From: Bog-473 sp963741995
Lineage (GTDB): Bacteria; Actinomycetota; Acidimicrobiia; Acidimicrobiales; RAAP-2
Length of the DNA: 64,000 nucleotides
Direction: 5' to 3'
Assembly (NCBI GenBank): GCA_963741995.1
Contig: CAVUKI010000009.1
Location: 514,144-578,143, forward strand
The position numbers and the translations under genes were made by a program. Under the pieces are notes generated by a model. It ran no database searches. It was not told the origin of the DNA and saw only the letters and a list, made by a program, of their open reading frames with translations. Positions 44,643-53,351 of this stretch are shown piece by piece (the stretch's first letter is position 1; each line of letters starts with the position of its first letter).

Positions 44643-45692
44643 TTGCAACAAGAAATTGTGCTTAAGAGCGACCTCGGCCGTTCCGATTCCACACACGTGG
44701 CGACTACCGCCCGGGATACACAATTAGAGCTACTGCGCTACGTCATCGAGACTCAGCGTTTGGTCAATGCCGTCCCTGCAGCCGCGACCGACCGCGCCGT
44801 TGGCCTTGTCCTCGATCGGGTGCAAACGGTGACGAATGCCGACGGAGCTGCTGTCGAGGTCGCCGACGGAAACGCTATGGTCCACCGAGCCGTGAGTGGC
44901 TTACGGACCGATCCTGAGGGTTCGCGCACAGCCGGGAACGGAAGCCTCTCCGGCCTCTGCGTACGCGTCGGAATGCCCCTTCTGTGCCGGGATACGGAGA
45001 CAGACCCCAGAGTGGACGCCGATGCGTGCCGCCGGGTAGGAGTCCGTGGCATCGCAGTCGCGCCGATGGTCCGGGCCGGGGAATCGGTCGGTGTTCTGCG
45101 AGTCGTGTCCAGCGAGGCGGAGCATTTCGACGATGCCGACATCGACGTGCTCGAGTTGATGGCCAATCTCCTCGCTTCGGAACTGTCCAGCTCCTCGAAG
45201 CTTGAGCGGGAAGCCGAGCGCGCCCTCCGTGACCCGCTCACCGGGCTCGCGAATCGGTTCATCTTCATGGATCGTCTGGCGCATCACGGCTATGAGGCTC
45301 GCCGGTACGGCAGGCCTTACGGCCTGTTTCTCATCGGCCTTGATCGCTTCTCCGTCGTGAACGAGTCGCTTGGTCAGGAGTGGGGCGATGCGGTCCTGCG
45401 ATCGATAGCTCAGGGATTGAACAACACGGTGCGGGGCGGTGACACTTTGGCTCGCCTGGAGGGCGACCAGTTCGTCGTCTTGTGCGGCAACGCCGAGCGA
45501 TCCATCGTCGAAGACCGACTGAAGAGTCGCATCGAAGGCGTCGTCGGGGAGGTCAACAAGGACCTCGGCTTGGACGGCTATACCTTGGCCGCCAGTGTGG
45601 GCGTGGCCTGGAGTTCCGGGAAAGACATCTCGGCAGAAGTACTCCTCACCGAAGCCCGCGCTTCACTGCTCCGCGCCAGAGTTCAGCGCTAG
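44643..45692 (+). CDS. GAF-GGDEF protein with degenerate active site
   Basis: Up to 349 residues, cytosolic. A GAF domain (about 35-185; LDRVQTVTNADGAAVEVAD, VAPMVRAGESVGVLRVVS) is followed by a GGDEF domain (195-345; LRDPLTGLANRFIFMDRL). The signature is EGDQF (273-277) instead of GGDEF, so cyclase activity is doubtful, while the inhibitory RxxD site (RGGD, 264-267) is kept five residues upstream. This combination suggests a c-di-GMP receptor. The start is uncertain: TTG 44643, GTG 44658 or GTG 44697 are in frame. It is the first chromosomal gene beyond attR. Confidence 0.82.
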   Translation: MQQEIVLKSDLGRSDSTHVATTARDTQLELLRYVIETQRLVNAVPAAATDRAVGLVLDRVQTVTNADGAAVEVADGNAMVHRAVSGLRTDPEGSRTAGNGSLSGLCVRVGMPLLCRDTETDPRVDADACRRVGVRGIAVAPMVRAGESVGVLRVVSSEAEHFDDADIDVLELMANLLASELSSSSKLEREAERALRDPLTGLANRFIFMDRLAHHGYEARRYGRPYGLFLIGLDRFSVVNESLGQEWGDAVLRSIAQGLNNTVRGGDTLARLEGDQFVVLCGNAERSIVEDRLKSRIEGVVGEVNKDLGLDGYTLAASVGVAWSSGKDISAEVLLTEARASLLRARVQR

Positions 45693-45768
45693 GCCGAAGA
45701 GCCCACCGAGGAGTCGTAGGCCGACCATTCCGGGTGCGGACCGATGTCCATATGGTCGAATGGGGTCC

Positions 45769-46800
45769 ATGACGCCTGATATTGCCCACGATGGACGACT
45801 CGACCCTCGCCTTCGGACGCTGCTCGAGCACTTCCCGCGCACCACTCTGAACGACGTCACGAACCGTGGAGAGTTGCTAGCGGAGGCCAATTCTCCCCAA
45901 GCGATCGCCGCCCGGGACGCCTTTCGCGTGATCCAGGACATGTGTGACACCGAGGAGGCGGCCCCCTCAGCAGGCCTGTCAGTGACTACAGCGCAATTCA
46001 TATCGGATCCTGATGGCAATGCGGTGAACCTGCAGGTCATCCGGCCCGACTCCGACGTCGCTCTGCCGGGCGTCTACTACATCCACGGTGGCGGCATGGC
46101 CGCGATGTCGTGTTTTGACGGGATGTATCGGGGCTGGGGCAAGCACATTGCCGCCAACGGCGTGGTCGTGGTCATGGTGGACTTCCGCAACTGTGTTTCG
46201 GCCTCGTCGGCGCCGGAGGTTGCTCCTTTTCCTGCCGGCTTGAACGACTGCGTGTCCGGCTTGCGCTACGTGGCGTCGCACGCTGCGGCCTTCGGAATCG
46301 ACCCAACGCGACTCGTCGTCGCAGGTGAGAGCGGCGGCGGCAATCTGACCCTTGCCACCGGGCTCATGCTCAAGCGCGACGGTGATCTGGGGCTGATCAA
46401 GGGCCTCTATGCGCTCTGCCCCTACATCGCCGGCCAATGGCCATCACCCGGGTGCCCATCCTCCATAGAAAACGAGGGCATCCTCCTCCATCTCCACAAC
46501 AACCGTGGCGCCATGGGTTACGGAATTGAGGCGTTCAACGAGCGCAATCCCCTGGCGTGGCCATCGTTCGCGACGGTGGACGACGTCAAAGGCTTTCCCC
46601 CGACCGTCATCAACGTCAACGAGTGCGATCCCCTACGCGACGAAGGGATCAACTTCTACCGGCTTCTTCTCGCCGCGGACGTTCCGGCACGCTGCCGACA
46701 GATGATGGGCACCATGCACGGGACCGAGATCTTCTCGATCGCGTGCCCCGACATCAGTGCCGATACGGGCCGGGACATCGCCGGTTTCGCCCGCAGTTGA
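45769..46800 (+). CDS. HSL-family (alpha/beta-hydrolase fold 3) esterase
   Basis: 343 residues from ATG 45769. The oxyanion motif YYIHGGGM, nucleophile elbow VVAGESGGGN, aspartate in NVNECDPLRDEG and histidine in TMHGTEIF make a complete hormone-sensitive-lipase-type triad. The N-terminal 80 residues (cap) contain a disorder-like start. There is no signal peptide. Substrate is probably a short acyl ester; not determinable. Confidence 0.85.
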   Translation: MTPDIAHDGRLDPRLRTLLEHFPRTTLNDVTNRGELLAEANSPQAIAARDAFRVIQDMCDTEEAAPSAGLSVTTAQFISDPDGNAVNLQVIRPDSDVALPGVYYIHGGGMAAMSCFDGMYRGWGKHIAANGVVVVMVDFRNCVSASSAPEVAPFPAGLNDCVSGLRYVASHAAAFGIDPTRLVVAGESGGGNLTLATGLMLKRDGDLGLIKGLYALCPYIAGQWPSPGCPSSIENEGILLHLHNNRGAMGYGIEAFNERNPLAWPSFATVDDVKGFPPTVINVNECDPLRDEGINFYRLLLAADVPARCRQMMGTMHGTEIFSIACPDISADTGRDIAGFARS

Positions 46801-46842
46801 GCCGGGCAGACTGACTGCACTCTCACCAGCAGCCCGGGCCGC

Positions 46843-46848
46843 TACGCT
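46843..46848 (+). promoter_or_regulatory. Leaderless-type -10 box (TACGCT)
   Basis: TACGCT ends eight bases before the GTG at 46857, consistent with a leaderless transcript for the secreted phosphoesterase. Confidence 0.5.
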
Positions 46849-46856
46849 CACCGCCC

Positions 46857-48227
46857 GTGCCGAATCCCACGTTGCTTCCCCATCGTTTGCTCCGCGCCGC
46901 CGTGACGACGATCGTCGCCAGCCTCGGGCTCCTTGCCGCCCTACTCTCGTCGGTTCCAGTCGCGGCGGCCTCCACGGCGCCGGTCCGCGCCGCTCTTCCA
47001 CCAGGGAAGATCAACCACATCCTGGTCATCGAGTTGGAGAACGAGGGCTACCAGGCCACGTTCGGGCCGGGCTCGATCGCCACCTACCTGAACGACACGC
47101 TTCGCCCGAAAGGGGAATTGCTGCAGAACTACTACGGCACCGGACACGACAGTCTGGACAACTACATTGCCGAGGTCTCAGGTCAGGCGCCCACGACGGA
47201 TACACAGGCCGACTGTGCGGATAACGGTTTCACCTTCGCCAACGTTGCTCCCGGTACCCTAGATCCCGATCACACCGCGAACCCCGGTCAGGTGGACGGC
47301 CAGGGCTGCGTGTACCCGTCCTCCGTCAAGACAATCGCTTCCCAGCTCGACGCCAAGTACCCCCCGAACAAGAAGACACAGGTCGCCGCGTGGCGTGCCT
47401 ACGAGCAGGACATGGGGAACACACCTGCGCGCGATGGCGGTACCCTCGACCCGAGTGGTGGCACCGATTGCGCGCACCCGAACATCGGCGCGCCCGATAC
47501 GGCCGAGGTGGCGACGCCGCTGGACCAGTACACGACACGTCACAACCCCTTCGTATGGTTCCACAGCGTTATCGACAGCTCGAAGGAATGCGATGCCAAC
47601 GTGGTTCCCCTCGGGACGCTTGGTGCCAACGGCGCCCCTTCGACATCCGGACACCTAGCTCGCGACCTCCACAGCGAGAGGACGACGCCCCGGTTCGGCT
47701 TCATCACGCCCAACCTGTGCAACGACGGCCATGACTCGACTTGCGCCGGAGCCAACAGCACCGGGGCCCATGTGGGGGGCCTGACTGGCGCCGACGAGTT
47801 CCTCCAAGCCTGGATGCCCCTCATCTTGAACTCCCCGGCCTACAAGCACGGCGACATGCTCGTCGTGATCACCTTCGACGAGTCCGAAGTCGGAGGTCCC
47901 GACTCGACCAACGCATGTTGTGACGAACCCGCGGGACCCAATACAGCTGCACCCGGCAATGCCGGCGCAACGACCGACAGTGCGCCTGGCGGCGGGCAGA
48001 CCGGCGCCCTCCTGCTCAACGCGAGGTACATCATGGCCGGCTCAACCGACACCACAGGTTCGTACAACCACTACTCCGCGTTGAGGAGCTACGAGGATCT
48101 CCTCGGGCTCACCTCCGGGGGCGCAGACGGCGAGGGGCATCTCGGCTTTGCGGCGGCCACGGGGCTCGCGCCGTTCGGCAGGGACGTGTTCCCGATCAAG
48201 CTGAGCGGGACGGGCTCCACCAAGTAG
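46857..48227 (+). CDS. Secreted phosphoesterase (acid phosphatase / phospholipase C-like)
   Basis: 456 residues. GTG start, then a signal peptide (LLRAAVTTIVASLGLLAALL, VPVAAAS). The mature protein shows INHILVIELENEGYQATFG and GTGHDSLDNYIAEVSGQAPT, the metal-site start of the phosphoesterase (AcpA/PLC) superfamily, with FGFITPNLCNDGHD and MLVVITFDESEVGG carrying later ligands and SYNHYSALRSYEDLLGL closing the fold. Six cysteines fit an exported enzyme. It probably releases phosphate from lipids or nucleotides outside the cell. Confidence 0.85.
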   Translation: MPNPTLLPHRLLRAAVTTIVASLGLLAALLSSVPVAAASTAPVRAALPPGKINHILVIELENEGYQATFGPGSIATYLNDTLRPKGELLQNYYGTGHDSLDNYIAEVSGQAPTTDTQADCADNGFTFANVAPGTLDPDHTANPGQVDGQGCVYPSSVKTIASQLDAKYPPNKKTQVAAWRAYEQDMGNTPARDGGTLDPSGGTDCAHPNIGAPDTAEVATPLDQYTTRHNPFVWFHSVIDSSKECDANVVPLGTLGANGAPSTSGHLARDLHSERTTPRFGFITPNLCNDGHDSTCAGANSTGAHVGGLTGADEFLQAWMPLILNSPAYKHGDMLVVITFDESEVGGPDSTNACCDEPAGPNTAAPGNAGATTDSAPGGGQTGALLLNARYIMAGSTDTTGSYNHYSALRSYEDLLGLTSGGADGEGHLGFAAATGLAPFGRDVFPIKLSGTGSTK

Positions 48228-48230
48228 TCC

Positions 48231-48749
48231 TCAGTCGAGGCGGCGAAGCGACGCTCGGTAGCGCTTGGCATTGTTGACGTATTCGTTGGACGAGAACCGG
48301 ATCATCGGCACGTCTGACCTGTCCGCGAGGATCTTGGCCGGGACGCCCAGCGCCAGAGCGCCGGGAGGCACGACCATGTGATTCGGCACGACGGCATTGG
48401 CTCCCACGGTCGCTCCCGTGCCGATGACGGCCCAATGGAGGACGACGCTTCCAGAACCGGCCAATGACTCATCCTCGAGGGTGCAACCCTCCAGGTGGGT
48501 CAGATGACCGACCACGCAGCCGTCGCCAATGACGGTGGGAAAACCGGGACCGGCGTGAACGACAGTGCCATCTTGAATCGAGGTTCGTGCGCCCACCGTG
48601 ATAGTTCCGTAGTCGCCACGGAGAACAGCTCCGGGCCAGATGCTCGACTCGGCGCCGATCGTGACGTCGCCGATCACGACTGCATCGGGGTGAACAAATG
48701 CCTCGGCGTCGATGCGCGGGGCGACGCCCTCGATTTCGTAGATCGGCAT
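48231..48749 (-). CDS. Gamma-class carbonic anhydrase-like hexapeptide protein
   Basis: 172 residues with left-handed beta-helix repeats (VVIGDVTIGAESSIWPGAVL, TITVGARTSIQDGTVVH, IGDGCVVGHLTHLEGC). The zinc-ligand histidines of gamma carbonic anhydrases are represented by His in TVVHAGPG, VGHLTHLEG. The C-terminal helix (SSNEYVNNAKRYRASLRRL) is typical. A TAGCGT box nine bases before the ATG may be its own promoter. Related proteins also act as acyltransferase-like or ferripyochelin-binding proteins; enzymatic activity is not certain. Confidence 0.85.
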   Translation of the reverse strand: MPIYEIEGVAPRIDAEAFVHPDAVVIGDVTIGAESSIWPGAVLRGDYGTITVGARTSIQDGTVVHAGPGFPTVIGDGCVVGHLTHLEGCTLEDESLAGSGSVVLHWAVIGTGATVGANAVVPNHMVVPPGALALGVPAKILADRSDVPMIRFSSNEYVNNAKRYRASLRRLD

Positions 48750-48761
48750 GGTGGCGCGACG

Positions 48762-48965
48762 CTACACGTGGCCGGCGATCCAGGTCACGCCTTGGTAGCC
48801 CCGATAGCCGAGGTAGATCACGCTGGCGATGAGCATCGCCTTGAAGTACCAGGGGATCGGTGGCCTTTCTTGCTCCGCCAAGATCGTGCCGCACGTCGGG
48901 CACTCACCCTCTTCGCCCAGATCTTCGTCTTCCACGAGCGTGTCACACTCTTCGCACCAGGCCAT
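48762..48965 (-). CDS. Zinc-ribbon plus membrane-helix small protein
   Basis: 67 residues. Two CxxC pairs (CEECDTL and CPTCGTI) form a zinc ribbon in the first 30 residues; WYFKAMLIASVIYLGYRGYQ is a single membrane helix. It lies between der and the hexapeptide gene on the same strand. Such short ribbon-helix proteins are common in Actinobacteria; no function is known. Confidence 0.7.
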   Translation of the reverse strand: MAWCEECDTLVEDEDLGEEGECPTCGTILAEQERPPIPWYFKAMLIASVIYLGYRGYQGVTWIAGHV

Positions 48966-48981
48966 TAGGACCGGCCGCTCC

Positions 48982-50316
48982 TCATTTCCCCCCTATCCGT
49001 ACGCGCAATTTCATCGGCGTCGCCCCGAGATCGAATTTCTCCCGAATGCCGCGCTCGATATAGCGGAGATAGGTCTGAGGCAGCCGGCCATTGGTGAAGA
49101 GCGTGAACGTCGGGGGGTCGATCGCACCCTGGACGATGTAACGGATCTTGTACCGGGGGGCGGCTTGGCGAAGCTGCAGTTCCTGCACGGTGCGGTTGAG
49201 GGCGCCCGTGGGCACCCGCTGGTGGTAGGCCGTCACACAGTCGCGTAGCGCCGGGAGGATGCGATGGACACCTTTTCCTGAGAGAGCTGACATCTTGAGC
49301 ACGGGTGCCGCGCCCAAGAACGCGAGACGGTCCCCGACGCCGGCCAGCACGTCGTCACGATCGTCAACCGCCACTTGATCCCACTTGTTCAACGCCACGA
49401 TGGCTGGGCAACCCGAGACCCCGATGCGCTCCGCCAGCCTCTGGTCCTGATGCGACGCCCCGATGGTGGCGTCAATGACGAGAACGGCGACGTCGGCCCG
49501 CTCGAGCGCACGGAGAGCGCGCATGGTTGAGTGCTGCTCGGTGCCACGATCCGTCTTGGACGGTCGGCGCAGTCCGGCCGTGTCGATGAACCGCACCGGT
49601 CCGTCGGGCGTGTCGACCACGGTGTCGATGGCATCGCGGGTGGTGCCCGGCATGTCGTGCACGATGGCTCGCTCCTCACCCAGGAGCTTGTTGAAGAGCG
49701 TCGATTTGCCTACGTTGGGCCGGCCGATGATGGCGACGCTGGGAGTTCCGGGCTCACGATCTCCCCTGGCACCGCCACTTCCACCCGGGGCCAGCGCATT
49801 GGCCTCTTCTTCCTCGGGAAGCGGGACCGGCAGCAATGCCACCACCTCGTCGAGAAGGTCCCCCGTGCCACGTCCGTGCAGGGAGCTGACGGGGTACGGA
49901 TCACCCAGACCGAGGGAGACGAACTCCCAGGCCGCCGGATCACGGCTGGCGCCGTCAACCTTGTTCACGACGAGACGCACGGGTGGACCGGCCCGCCGGA
50001 TCACCTTGGCGGCAGCCAGGTCCTCGTCGGTCACCCCGGTGGTCACGTCGACCACCATGAGAATCACATCCGCCTCAGCCAGGGCACGCTCCGCCTGGTC
50101 GCTCACCTTGGCCTCGAGAGCGTCACCCGCGGCGAGCCATCCCCCGGTGTCCATGATGGAGAACGGGACCCCGGACCACTCGGCCGAGAGCTCCTTGCGA
50201 TCGCGGGTCACCCCCTTTTCCTCTTCGACGACCGCCGCCCGGGACCCGACGATGCGGTTCACCAGCGACGACTTTCCAACATTGGGACGACCGGCCACCA
50301 CGACCATGGGACTCAT
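48982..50316 (-). CDS. der: Ribosome-assembly GTPase Der (EngA)
   Basis: 444 residues. Two tandem GTPase domains, each with its P-loop (GRPNVGKSS near the start, GRPNVGKST at about 200), DTGG/DTAG and NKVD/NKWD motifs, and a C-terminal KH-like domain (PRYKIRYIVQGAIDPPTFTL). It is needed for 50S subunit maturation. ATG 50316 overlaps the stop of the radical-SAM gene (ATGA). In relatives der follows cmk; here the two are separated by a divergent segment but remain in the same 8-kb neighbourhood. Confidence 0.95.
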   Translation of the reverse strand: MSPMVVVAGRPNVGKSSLVNRIVGSRAAVVEEEKGVTRDRKELSAEWSGVPFSIMDTGGWLAAGDALEAKVSDQAERALAEADVILMVVDVTTGVTDEDLAAAKVIRRAGPPVRLVVNKVDGASRDPAAWEFVSLGLGDPYPVSSLHGRGTGDLLDEVVALLPVPLPEEEEANALAPGGSGGARGDREPGTPSVAIIGRPNVGKSTLFNKLLGEERAIVHDMPGTTRDAIDTVVDTPDGPVRFIDTAGLRRPSKTDRGTEQHSTMRALRALERADVAVLVIDATIGASHQDQRLAERIGVSGCPAIVALNKWDQVAVDDRDDVLAGVGDRLAFLGAAPVLKMSALSGKGVHRILPALRDCVTAYHQRVPTGALNRTVQELQLRQAAPRYKIRYIVQGAIDPPTFTLFTNGRLPQTYLRYIERGIREKFDLGATPMKLRVRIGGK

Positions 50317-51698
50317 GCTGCGCACACCGGCCGGAACGAGGTGCCGTCCAGCGCCTGGCGGAGCGAGGCCCCTTCGGTGGGCACCACTTCGACGGGCCCG
50401 GGCAGGTCCGCCAGCGTCATCCCATCGAGGAAGCGCCCTTCGTTGAGGCATGCATCGGGCAGAAGGCGACGGGAGCTCTCCGGCATGCCTTTCAGCGCGC
50501 GAGCAACGTCCTCACCGGTGAGCAGTCCCGCCACCCCGATATTGCCTCCGAAGAACTCGTTTTCGACGGCGTGCAACACAATGTCGTCACGAGGGTGGGA
50601 TGCCAGCAGGGGCGCGAGCACCCTGGCGCCGTAGGTTCCGGTCAGGACTGTGATTGGACGGCTGTCGGCACCCGCCGGGACAGTGAGGAGACGGGGCGCC
50701 CGGTAGCCCTCCGCAGGAGCCGCGTCAACCGACGCGAAGAATCCGTGCCGGACTCCCCCGGGACCACTGGAAGCCGGCCGTGTGAACGCCTCGACAAAGG
50801 CCCGGGCCATGCCGATGCCGTTCTCGTGCTGCGGGTAGCCGTCGTAGCTCCGCGCCGAAGGAAGGTCCCTCCCCGCCAGGAGGTAGTACTCGTCGGCGGC
50901 GAAGACCATGCGATGTCCCAGGGCCTTCTTGTAGAGGCGTTGCCACTGACCGATGGTGTCGAGGACCCGTTCGGCTTCCTCGACGGTGTGCGGACGCATT
51001 TCGGGTTCGTTGGAGTAGCGGCTGAGTCCGAGCGGGACCGCCCCCACACTGGACAATCCTGAGTAGCGGTCCAGGATCCCGGCCAGCGTGTCCTCAAGCG
51101 CGGCACCGTCGTTGACGCCTGGGCAGACGACGATCTGCCCGTGCACTTCGATGCCTCCGTCGAGAAGGACTTCCAGCCATCGCAGGCTGGTCGCTCCTTT
51201 GGGATTGCGGAGCATGTGAGCACGGAGCTCCGGGTCGGTGGTGTGGATGGACACAAAGAGAGGGCCCAGGCGCTCGGTGAGGATGCGTTCCGCGTCCAGC
51301 TCGGTGAACCGCGTGAGTGTCGTGAAGTTGCCGTAGAGAAAGGACAGCCGATAGTCGTCATCTTTGAGATAGAGACTCCGCCGCATGCCTTTGGGCAGCT
51401 GGTAGATGAAGCAGAACGCGCAATGGTTGTCGCAGGTCCGGATCCGGTCGAAGACGGCCGAGGAGACTTCCACCCCGAGGGGCTCACCCGCGTCCTTGTC
51501 GACCCGCACAACCCGGGGAAGCGGCACGCCGGCGCGCCGAACGAGGACGCTGAGGTCATTCGCGTCGGTGAGGCGTTGGAAATCGATGACGTCGCGCGGC
51601 TCCTGCCCATCAATGCTGAGGAGCTCGTCACCCACGGCCAGACCGGCGCGGGCTGCCGGCGACGCCACGGTGACCGAAGTCACCGTGGGAGCTGACAT
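50313..51698 (-). CDS. PDZ-radical SAM-DUF512 protein
   Basis: 461 residues. An N-terminal PDZ-like domain (SPAARAGLAVGDELLSIDGQEP, residues 11-32) leads to a radical-SAM core with the cluster motif CDNHCAFC, then the DUF512 domain with VVCPGVNDG and TGTYGARVLAPLL. C-terminal VENEFFGGNIGVAGLLTG matches DUF512. The reaction is unknown; the family usually sits beside der in Firmicutes and Actinobacteria, as here. ATG 51698 follows TAACCT by seven bases. Confidence 0.88.
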   Translation of the reverse strand: MSAPTVTSVTVASPAARAGLAVGDELLSIDGQEPRDVIDFQRLTDANDLSVLVRRAGVPLPRVVRVDKDAGEPLGVEVSSAVFDRIRTCDNHCAFCFIYQLPKGMRRSLYLKDDDYRLSFLYGNFTTLTRFTELDAERILTERLGPLFVSIHTTDPELRAHMLRNPKGATSLRWLEVLLDGGIEVHGQIVVCPGVNDGAALEDTLAGILDRYSGLSSVGAVPLGLSRYSNEPEMRPHTVEEAERVLDTIGQWQRLYKKALGHRMVFAADEYYLLAGRDLPSARSYDGYPQHENGIGMARAFVEAFTRPASSGPGGVRHGFFASVDAAPAEGYRAPRLLTVPAGADSRPITVLTGTYGARVLAPLLASHPRDDIVLHAVENEFFGGNIGVAGLLTGEDVARALKGMPESSRRLLPDACLNEGRFLDGMTLADLPGPVEVVPTEGASLRQALDGTSFRPVCAA

Positions 51699-51731
51699 GA
51701 CCCACAGGTTAGTGCCGATAACCTGGACTTT
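51699..51731. promoter_or_regulatory. Face-to-face leaderless promoters (DUF512 / ispH)
   Basis: The 33-base gap holds two TAACCT boxes in opposite directions: 51711 to 51706 (leftward) and 51719-51724 (rightward), each seven bases from its start codon (ATG 51698, GTG 51732). Each gene's -35 region must lie over or beyond the other's -10. Confidence 0.6.
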
Positions 51732-52784
51732 GTGCCCAGAGTCGACCGAGTGATGCTGGCTGAGCCGCGGGGGTTCTGCGCCGGCGTCGAAAAGGCGATC
51801 AAAGCCCTGGCCTGGATGGTGCGGGTCTTTGAACCGCCGGTGTACTGCTATCACGAGATCGTCCACAACCGCCATGTGGTCGAGCGCTTCCGTGACCAGG
51901 GCGTCATCTTCGTCGATGACGTGGCCGATGTGCCTGCGGGCGCGCCTCTGATGCTCAGCGCCCATGGCTCGGCGCCGGACGTCGTGGAGGCGGCCAGGGC
52001 TCGCGGAGGGGCCGTCGTCGACGCCGTCTGCCCGTTGGTGACCAAGGTGCACCACGAGCTCAAGGTGCGGAGCCGCAAGGGATTCACCGTCCTGTACGTA
52101 GGCCATGCCGGCCATGAGGAGGCTGTGGGCACCATGGCCGTGGCGCCGGAGTCAGTCCGGCTCCTCGAGCACGAGGAGGACCTCGACGCCCTGGACGAGC
52201 TCGCCGACCAGGGCACGCCCGTGGCACTTCTTGCGCAGACCACCCTGAGCCATGACGAATGGCGCGGCCTGATGGAAGCAGCCCGGGAGCGCTTCCCTGA
52301 CCTCTGGATGCCCAACCGCAGCGACCTCTGCTTCGCCACGACCAACCGCCAGGCCGCCCTGAAGGCAATCGCCAGCGAATCGGATGCTGTCGTCGTCATC
52401 GGTTCGGCCAACTCCTCGAACACGGTGGCGCTCGAAAAGGTCGCCCGCGCCGGCGGGTGTCCCCGGGTGCTGCGCATCAACGCGGCCGACGAGCTCCCCG
52501 ACGATCTCTCCGGCACCGTCGGGGTGACGGCGGGAGCCTCAGCTCCCGAGGCCTTGGTCGAGGAGGTCATCGCCCGCCTCGCCCCCGTCCAGGGCGTGAC
52601 CGAGGTGACGGTGACGACTGAGGACGAATACTTCCCGCCACCGCCAGAACTCCGGGAGCTTCTGCGGGCTGTGGGCTCCATGCTGGCCTTTTTCACGGGA
52701 AGGGTCCGTCCAGGCCGTTCGGACCCGGCGGCGGAGGACCGATCGGTCTCCGCGGCCGACGTCCTCGACCTACTGGCCTCCTGA
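51732..52784 (+). CDS. ispH: 4-hydroxy-3-methylbut-2-enyl diphosphate reductase IspH
   Basis: 350 residues. Final step of the MEP isoprenoid pathway: makes IPP and DMAPP. The three cluster cysteines are Cys16 (RGFCAGV), Cys100 (AVCPLVTK) and Cys200 (SDLCFATTNRQ); His in EIVHN and LSAHG, and the THE-like YVGHAGHEE loop, are also present. GTG 51732 leaves a normal three-residue start. The 40-residue C-terminal tail (RPGRSDPAAEDRS) is an extension beyond the enzyme core. Confidence 0.95.
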   Translation: MPRVDRVMLAEPRGFCAGVEKAIKALAWMVRVFEPPVYCYHEIVHNRHVVERFRDQGVIFVDDVADVPAGAPLMLSAHGSAPDVVEAARARGGAVVDAVCPLVTKVHHELKVRSRKGFTVLYVGHAGHEEAVGTMAVAPESVRLLEHEEDLDALDELADQGTPVALLAQTTLSHDEWRGLMEAARERFPDLWMPNRSDLCFATTNRQAALKAIASESDAVVVIGSANSSNTVALEKVARAGGCPRVLRINAADELPDDLSGTVGVTAGASAPEALVEEVIARLAPVQGVTEVTVTTEDEYFPPPPELRELLRAVGSMLAFFTGRVRPGRSDPAAEDRSVSAADVLDLLAS

Positions 52785-52808
52785 TGCTCCGAGCGCGATG
52801 ATTGCCCT

Positions 52809-53351
52809 ATGACGTTCACCCGTATGGACGAATCGACCGCCGAGCAGTGGCAGCACATCATCGTCGAGTCGATCGAACACCAGCCCCGCGTGGCCGACCG
52901 CGTGCTTGCCATGCTGGCCTCGCTCGAGGAGATCACCGACGGCTTCGAGGTCGATCAGCTTGTCCACTCGCTCCAGACGGCCACGCGAGCGGAGGAGGCC
53001 GGAGCTTCCGCTGAGGTCGTCGTGGCGTCGCTCTGCCACGACATTGGCAAGGCCGTCTCTGTCATGAACCATCCCAGAATCGCCGCTGAGATCCTGCGCC
53101 CGTATGTCGATGAAGACACCTACCGCATGATCGAGGCCCACCAGGACTTCCAGGGCAGGCACTATTACGAGTACCTGGGCCAGGACCCTGATGCACGAAA
53201 CAAGTACGAGGGGCAGCCCTGGTACGGGTTGGCCGAGCAGTTCGCCGACGAGTGGGATCAGATCAGCTTCGACCCCGACTACCCCACCAAGCCGCTCTCC
53301 CACTTTGAGCCCCTGGTTCGCCAAGTCTTCGCGTCGCCACGGACGCTTTGA
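52809..53351 (+). CDS. HD-domain (PhnZ-like) metal-dependent protein
   Basis: 180 residues. QLVHSLQTATRAEEAGASAE is followed by VVVASLCHDIGKAV, a clear HD motif, and EAHQDFQGRHYYEYLG supplies the later histidines. This arrangement (H...HD...H...H, with DxxHYYEY) resembles diiron PhnZ/MIOX-like oxygenases as well as simple phosphohydrolases. It overlaps the glycosyltransferase start (TTGA), so both are co-translated. Which chemistry it performs is open. Confidence 0.72.
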   Translation: MTFTRMDESTAEQWQHIIVESIEHQPRVADRVLAMLASLEEITDGFEVDQLVHSLQTATRAEEAGASAEVVVASLCHDIGKAVSVMNHPRIAAEILRPYVDEDTYRMIEAHQDFQGRHYYEYLGQDPDARNKYEGQPWYGLAEQFADEWDQISFDPDYPTKPLSHFEPLVRQVFASPRTL

